A DNA stretch of 18,361 nucleotides from NCBI RefSeq assembly GCF_937958065.1, contig NZ_CALFXI010000096.1, forward strand, positions 1 to 18,361, given 5' to 3'. The notes under the pieces are model-generated. The model did not search any database, was not told where the DNA came from, and saw only the letters and a program-made list of their open reading frames with translations. Both the position numbers and the translations under genes were made by a program. Origin of the DNA: an uncultured Steroidobacter sp. GTDB lineage: Bacteria; Pseudomonadota; Gammaproteobacteria; Steroidobacterales; Steroidobacteraceae. Shown here piece after piece: positions 15,701-18,361 of this stretch. The stretch's first letter is position 1. Each line of letters opens with the position of its first letter.

Positions 15701-16443
15701 CGGCGTTGATGGTCATGGAGAAGGAGTATGGCCGCGAGCAGATGCGGCGCTTCCTCAAGTACGAGCTGGATCGATATCTGCGCGGTCGCGGCGGGGAGCT
15801 GATCGAAGAGCTGCCGCTGATGCGGGTCGAGGATCAGCCCTACATTCACTACGCCAAAGGCTCGCTGGTGCTGTATCGGCTACGCGACGAAATCGGTGAG
15901 GAGAATCTCAACCGGGCACTGGCAAACTTCATCCGGGACAAGGCCTACCAGCAGGCGCCGTACACGACGACGCTCGAGCTGATCGATTACATCCGCGCGC
16001 AGACCTCGCCCGACAAGTACAGCCTCATCGACGAGTTGCTCGCGAAGATCATCTTCTACGACAACCGCGTCGTCTCGGCGACGGTAACGCCGCGTGATGG
16101 CAGGTTCGACGTGACCATCGAGTACCAGGCGGCCAAGCGGGAAAACGATGGCACGGGGCGGGAGACGGATGTCGCGCTGGATGATTGGATCGAGGTCGGC
16201 GTGTTCGCGCGCGGTGAAGGGGAGAGCGAGCGTATGGAGAAGCCGCTGTATCTGGAACGCAAGCTGATCACGCAGCCGAGCGGCAAGTTCACGGTGACGG
16301 TGGATCGGATGCCTCATGAAGTGGGCTTCGATCCCTATAACAAGCTCATCGATCGTCTGCCGGACGACAATCGCAAGATCGTGAAGCTCGGTCCTGTGGC
16401 GCGGGTGCCGGCCGCACCGGAACCGGCGGCGGGCAAGAGTTGA
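12781..16443 (+). CDS. ABC-2 permease fused to a periplasmic M1-family zinc peptidase domain
   Basis: 1220 residues from the ATG at 12781 (AAGGAG at 12769-12774, six bases away). Residues 1-262 hold about six membrane segments, 263-305 a basic cytoplasmic linker, and 310-550 about six more. The halves look duplicated: RDFELGTEELFFSKPL (81-96) corresponds to RERDAKLAEVTDSLPVP (389-405), each followed by a membrane helix. A last membrane span at 573-592 leads to about 620 outside residues resembling an M1 peptidase: a beta-rich N-domain, then HEMAHQWWGH (zinc ligands His944 and His948, catalytic Glu945), third ligand probably Glu968 in MESLSQYSALMVMEKEYG, and HYAKGSLVLYRL with the likely transition-state Tyr1024. 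GAMEN is absent; FANTIPFSE (913-921) sits in its place. It resembles the ABC transporter permease/M1 aminopeptidase fusions known in Bacteroidetes and proteobacteria. Substrate unknown; export coupled to peptide trimming is an inference. Confidence 0.88.
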   Translation: MFREFFRFELAYQLRSPLPWVVGLVFALLAFGATTSEIITIGEGIGNAHRNAPFVILTFLNAFSTLVMFVAVALIAQPLLRDFELGTEELFFSKPLNKATYLWGRFAAGSFMALLVMIITAAGMMLGAFMPWIDPQRLGPFSLAPYLWGFGVIIVPNLLFTGALLALLAVTTRRLLLVFIGIVAFLALSSIAGALTKDIQYQTISALIDPLGGDAISQVMRYWSVTERNTQLPELSGLVLLNRLIWAGVAAVMLLATQLLFKPQRQRAKKHWWQRSRKREDAAGPMPIAARGSAVKLATARRSFGAATAFGQFVHLVWFDTKAVLRSIPFLVLLAFGIFNYLGSSQAMDNTFGTPIHPVTALMMQSLQGSYQFLLIIIVTFYAGDVLWRERDAKLAEVTDSLPVPNWVPLLSKLGAITAVVIAFIVFGVLAAIGFQLWHGYTNLEPALYLQAAFIDAWPFVLMGALALFLQIVSNQKFIGYLLLILVLLAQIVLTQIGYEHNLYIYGGAPVMTYSDMNGYGHLLEPWAWFQTYWTLFAAILIVLANAFWVRGTASRWGLRWRSALRSLRGPQAAVLASLTLAFVITGGWIFYNTNIVNEYLPEDAALDRQARVEKEYRQFKDLPQPRVLDVRADVDIYPEELRSVIRGHYRLINRHDVSIPELHVYTKVNSRIQVTSPELALQKEDREAGLRIYALREPLAPGASMDFDFILERAERGFTNSGMPPSTGGGDLRSTLNANGTFFNSNEMPHFGYDESRQILDRNERRKRGLGEVPRKPRLEDETARYSMGIVDSDWINFEATVSTSADQIALAPGYLQREWTENGRRYFHYKMDRPMLPFYCFLSARWEVKRGDWNGLPIEIYHDPKHPYNVDRMIDATRKSLDYFTTSFSPYQHRQVRILEFPRYAKFAQSFANTIPFSESLGFIADLTDPDRIDYVFYVTAHEMAHQWWGHQVIGADVQGQTMLMESLSQYSALMVMEKEYGREQMRRFLKYELDRYLRGRGGELIEELPLMRVEDQPYIHYAKGSLVLYRLRDEIGEENLNRALANFIRDKAYQQAPYTTTLELIDYIRAQTSPDKYSLIDELLAKIIFYDNRVVSATVTPRDGRFDVTIEYQAAKRENDGTGRETDVALDDWIEVGVFARGEGESERMEKPLYLERKLITQPSGKFTVTVDRMPHEVGFDPYNKLIDRLPDDNRKIVKLGPVARVPAAPEPAAGKS

Positions 16444-16451
16444 ATGAAGAC

Positions 16452-16478
16452 GGGCGCAGCCTTCAGCGGGCTGCGCCC
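16452..16478. terminator. Bidirectional terminator hairpin
   Basis: GGGCGCAGCC at 16452-16461 pairs perfectly with GGCTGCGCCC at 16469-16478 around a 7-base loop. It lies 8 bases after the fusion gene stop and 8 bases from the pirin stop on the other strand. The plus-strand tail TAACTTCCCT and the minus-strand tail GTCTTCATTC are moderately T-rich. This fits termination of both convergent genes. Confidence 0.78.
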
Positions 16479-16486
16479 TAACTTCC

Positions 16487-17413
16487 CTAAGTGCGAGGCG
16501 GGATCAACCCAAATCGTCCGCTCTGATAGTCGCGGAACGCCTGTTCGATTTCCTCACGCGTGTTCATCACGAACGGACCATAGCGCGCCACGGGCTCGTG
16601 CAGCGGCTTGCCGGACAGCAGCAGGATCTCGGCCGGGCCGTTTTCATCGGCGCCCACCTTGATGTTCACCGAGTCGCCCGAGTCCAGCAGCGCCGCCTGA
16701 CCTTCGGCGACGGTGCGCTGATCGCTGCCGATGATCGCTTTGCCTTTGAACACATACAGCAACCCGCTTTGCTCGGCCGGCACCGACTGCAGCAGCTCGC
16801 CGCCTGGCTGGATCGTGAAGTGCAGCATCTGAATCGGCACGCGCGTATCGATTCGCGCCGACTTGCCGAGCGACTCGCCGGCGATCACGCGAACATGCAC
16901 GCGGCCGTCAGGCGTGGTCGCCTGTGGAATCTCCGAGGCTCGCAGCGTCTGATAGCGCGGCGTCATCATCTTGTCGACGGCCGGCAGGTTCACCCAGATC
17001 TGGAAACCTTCCTGATTGCCGCCTTCGCGGTGGAAACGCTCGGTCGGCATCTCGGCGTGGATCACGCCGCCGCCGGCAGTCATCCACTGCACGTCGCCCG
17101 GACGTAGCACGTCGGCATTGCCGAACGAGTCGCGATGCTCGTTCTCCCCGGCGAGCACATACGTCACGGTCTCGAAGCCTCGATGCGGATGATCGGGTGC
17201 GCCCAGGGCCGCACCTGGCGGCCATTGCACCGGGCCGAGGTGATCGATCAGCAGGAACGGGTCGAAGTGGCTGAAGCCCTGGATGGGAAACGGCCGACGC
17301 ACCGGAAAGCCGCCGCCTTCGATGGTGCTCACGGACTGCACCACCCGGGCGACTCGTCGCGGTTCGCTGGCCTGGGAAGAAGGATTCGAAGCTAAAGTGT
17401 TGGTGGCGTTCAT
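16487..17413 (-). CDS. Pirin family protein
   Basis: 308 residues from the ATG at 17411-17413, which has AGGA seven bases upstream. An in-frame ATG at 17476 would add 21 residues without a ribosome site and is rejected. A bicupin: the N-terminal pirin domain carries the metal site DHPHRGFETVTYVLAGE (His75, His77) and GVIHAEMP (His119, Glu121), matching the His-His-His-Glu iron ligands of pirins. FSHFDPFLLIDHLGP near 48-61 is also characteristic. The C-terminal cupin is degenerate, ending in GPFVMNTREEIEQAFRDYQSGRFG. Bacterial pirins include quercetinase-like dioxygenases (YhhW) and regulators of central metabolism. Which applies here cannot be told. Convergent with the fusion gene and divergent from the VOC gene. 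Confidence 0.93.
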   Translation of the reverse strand: MNATNTLASNPSSQASEPRRVARVVQSVSTIEGGGFPVRRPFPIQGFSHFDPFLLIDHLGPVQWPPGAALGAPDHPHRGFETVTYVLAGENEHRDSFGNADVLRPGDVQWMTAGGGVIHAEMPTERFHREGGNQEGFQIWVNLPAVDKMMTPRYQTLRASEIPQATTPDGRVHVRVIAGESLGKSARIDTRVPIQMLHFTIQPGGELLQSVPAEQSGLLYVFKGKAIIGSDQRTVAEGQAALLDSGDSVNIKVGADENGPAEILLLSGKPLHEPVARYGPFVMNTREEIEQAFRDYQSGRFGLIPPRT

Positions 17414-17600
17414 GGGAGTATCCTGCCACCTTTCATGGAGACATATCTGCGCGCCACAAGGCATGACAGTTATCACGCCGCACCATGAGCGCGGTGCGCG
17501 CCGGGTGCAAGTCGTCGTCCGTTGGCGACCTGCTGTGTTCGGGGCGGCGAAGCGTTAATCTCGCGCTCTTTACATAGCGCTCCGGCTCCGAGGGTTTTCG
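17414..17600. promoter_or_regulatory. Divergent intergenic region, pirin and VOC genes
   Basis: 187 bases that must contain both start regions. Seen: the AGGA ribosome site of the pirin gene, a GAGG at 17590-17593 for the VOC gene, and a weak dyad CGCACC (17479-17484) / GGTGCG (17493-17498). No convincing -35/-10 pair was found on either strand. Confidence 0.4.
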
Positions 17601-18032
17601 ATGACCGCCAAAATGCTGGTCAATATCGACGTCGACGATTTGGCCAAAGCCACCGATTTCTATTGCAAAGCTTTCAATCTGCAGGTCGGCCGCCGTTTCG
17701 GCGCGGACGCGGTCGAATTGCTCGGCGCCACCTCGCCGATCTATCTGCTGGTCAAGCCCAATGGCACGACGGCGTCGGCGACCAGCCGACACCTGCGTTC
17801 CTACGCGCGCCATTGGACGCCCGTGCACCTGGATTTCGTGGTCGAAGAGATCGAGGGCGCCCTGGATCGCGCCCGCAACGCCGGCGCGCGCCTGGAGACC
17901 CAGGTGAAGACCAACAACTGGGGCAAGATCGCCATGCTCGCCGATCCGTTCGGCCACGGCATCTGCCTGATCGAGTTCGTCGGCCGCGGCTACGACGAGA
18001 TCGCCACCAGCAGCGATCAGAAGCCGCGCTGA
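17601..18032 (+). CDS. VOC superfamily (glyoxalase/bleomycin-resistance fold) protein
   Basis: 143 residues; ATG at 17601 with GAGG at 17590-17593, seven bases away. It has one pair of beta-alpha-beta-beta-beta modules: VNIDVDDLAKATDFYCKAF (7-25) opens the first and VHLDFVVEEIEGALDRARNAGA (75-96) the second, ending with MLADPFGHGICLIEF (112-126). His76 and Glu125 are at metal-ligand positions of the family. The first-module ligand position appears to be Asn8, so a full glyoxalase I site is not evident. Members include lactoylglutathione lyases, dioxygenases and resistance proteins; the exact reaction is not predictable here. The stop codon overlaps the ribosome site of the next gene. Confidence 0.85.
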   Translation: MTAKMLVNIDVDDLAKATDFYCKAFNLQVGRRFGADAVELLGATSPIYLLVKPNGTTASATSRHLRSYARHWTPVHLDFVVEEIEGALDRARNAGARLETQVKTNNWGKIAMLADPFGHGICLIEFVGRGYDEIATSSDQKPR

Positions 18033-18041
18033 GGTGATGTC

Positions 18042-18361
18042 ATGGCTCTGGTCTGCTGGAAATGCGGCGCCTCTCTGGCAGACCTCAGCCTACCCCTGCG
18101 TCGGTTGGACGAATGCCGCCAGTGTCACGCCGAGCTGCACGTGTGCAAGCTGTGCGAGTGGTACAGCGTCAGCGTCGCAAAACACTGTCGCGAGCCGATC
18201 GCCGAGGAAGTGAAAGACAAGGAGCGGGCGAACTTCTGCGATTACTTCAAACCGCGCGAGAACGCGTACTCCACCAAAAGCACGGACGCCGCCGCGAAGG
18301 CGCAGGCGGAGCTGGATGCGTTGTTCGGCGGTGGGGCGAAGCCGGCCGATGCGCCAGCCGA
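18042..18361 (+). CDS. Cysteine-rich zinc-ribbon protein, partial (3' end outside window)
   Basis: 106 residues are visible from the ATG at 18042 and the frame is open at the right edge. GAGGTG at 18031-18036, five bases upstream, overlaps the VOC stop, which suggests translational coupling. Cysteines are at 5, 8, 25, 28, 35, 38, 49 and 66: three CxxC knuckles (CWKC, CRQC, CKLC) plus two single cysteines, with His29 and His48. This should bind at least two zinc ions. The segment DKERANFCDYFKPRENAY (about 59-76) is reminiscent of a hypothetical family found widely in proteobacteria. After it the sequence becomes an Ala/Lys/Asp-rich helix and tail (AELDALFGGG). No known catalytic motif; a nucleic-acid or protein adaptor is possible. 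Function unknown. Confidence 0.8.
   Translation, partial: MALVCWKCGASLADLSLPLRRLDECRQCHAELHVCKLCEWYSVSVAKHCREPIAEEVKDKERANFCDYFKPRENAYSTKSTDAAAKAQAELDALFGGGAKPADAPA

Noticed and set aside
17414..17476. Longer pirin N-terminus from the ATG at 17476
   Set aside because: There is no ribosome site and the added 21 residues do not look like a signal peptide. The ATG at 17413 has AGGA seven bases upstream.

Overview
The window is about 18.4 kb of GC-rich bacterial chromosome with dense, mostly short-spaced genes and strong G/C third-position preference. A divergent Entner-Doudoroff cluster (edd-eda facing zwf-pgl-glk), a Kup potassium transporter, a small ECF sigma/anti-sigma pair and an ABC ATPase beside an ABC permease fused to an M1 peptidase suggest a gammaproteobacterium of the Xanthomonadales/Nevskiales/Steroidobacter type. 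That placement is inference from gene content and protein flavour, not from a marker gene. No tRNA, rRNA, CRISPR array, insertion sequence or phage gene was seen.

Layout. (1) 1-1119, plus: the 3' part of a low-complexity, repeat-built protein of unknown function, with 16-residue repeats followed by 5-residue repeats and an apparent one-base frameshift near 555. (2) 1255-3757, minus: edd then eda. (3) 3758-3984: a shared control region. (4) 3985-7185, plus: zwf, pgl and glk. Together (2) and (4) encode the complete route from glucose to pyruvate plus glyceraldehyde-3-phosphate. (5) 7274-7846, plus: an ANTAR-type RNA-binding antiterminator with a degenerate receiver domain. It ends at a perfect 12-bp hairpin shared with the convergent kup gene (7889-9784, minus). 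(6) 9887-11011, minus: an ECF sigma factor and its zinc-type membrane anti-sigma factor, nearly touching.

(7) 11012-11324: a 313-base non-coding stretch rich in structure. It holds three short dyads and a perfect 51-bp tandem duplication in which every copy carries a 9-bp GC hairpin. (8) 11325-16443, plus: a small DUF6249-like membrane protein, an ABC ATPase, and a 1220-residue protein that joins two ABC-2 permease halves to a periplasmic M1-type zinc peptidase domain. The ATPase and the fusion form a two-gene operon with good ribosome sites. (9) After a bidirectional hairpin terminator, a pirin gene (minus) lies divergent from a VOC/glyoxalase-fold gene (plus). The VOC gene is coupled to a cysteine-rich zinc-ribbon protein that runs off the end of the window.

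The least understood part is 9.9-16.4 kb: a membrane stress-type sigma/anti-sigma switch next to, and divergent from, an ABC exporter with its own covalently attached peptidase, with unusual repeated hairpins between them. The metabolic genes are ordinary in content. Their control region lacks a recognisable HexR box but has a GACATTT direct repeat, and an ANTAR regulator with Glu at the phosphoacceptor position follows glk.
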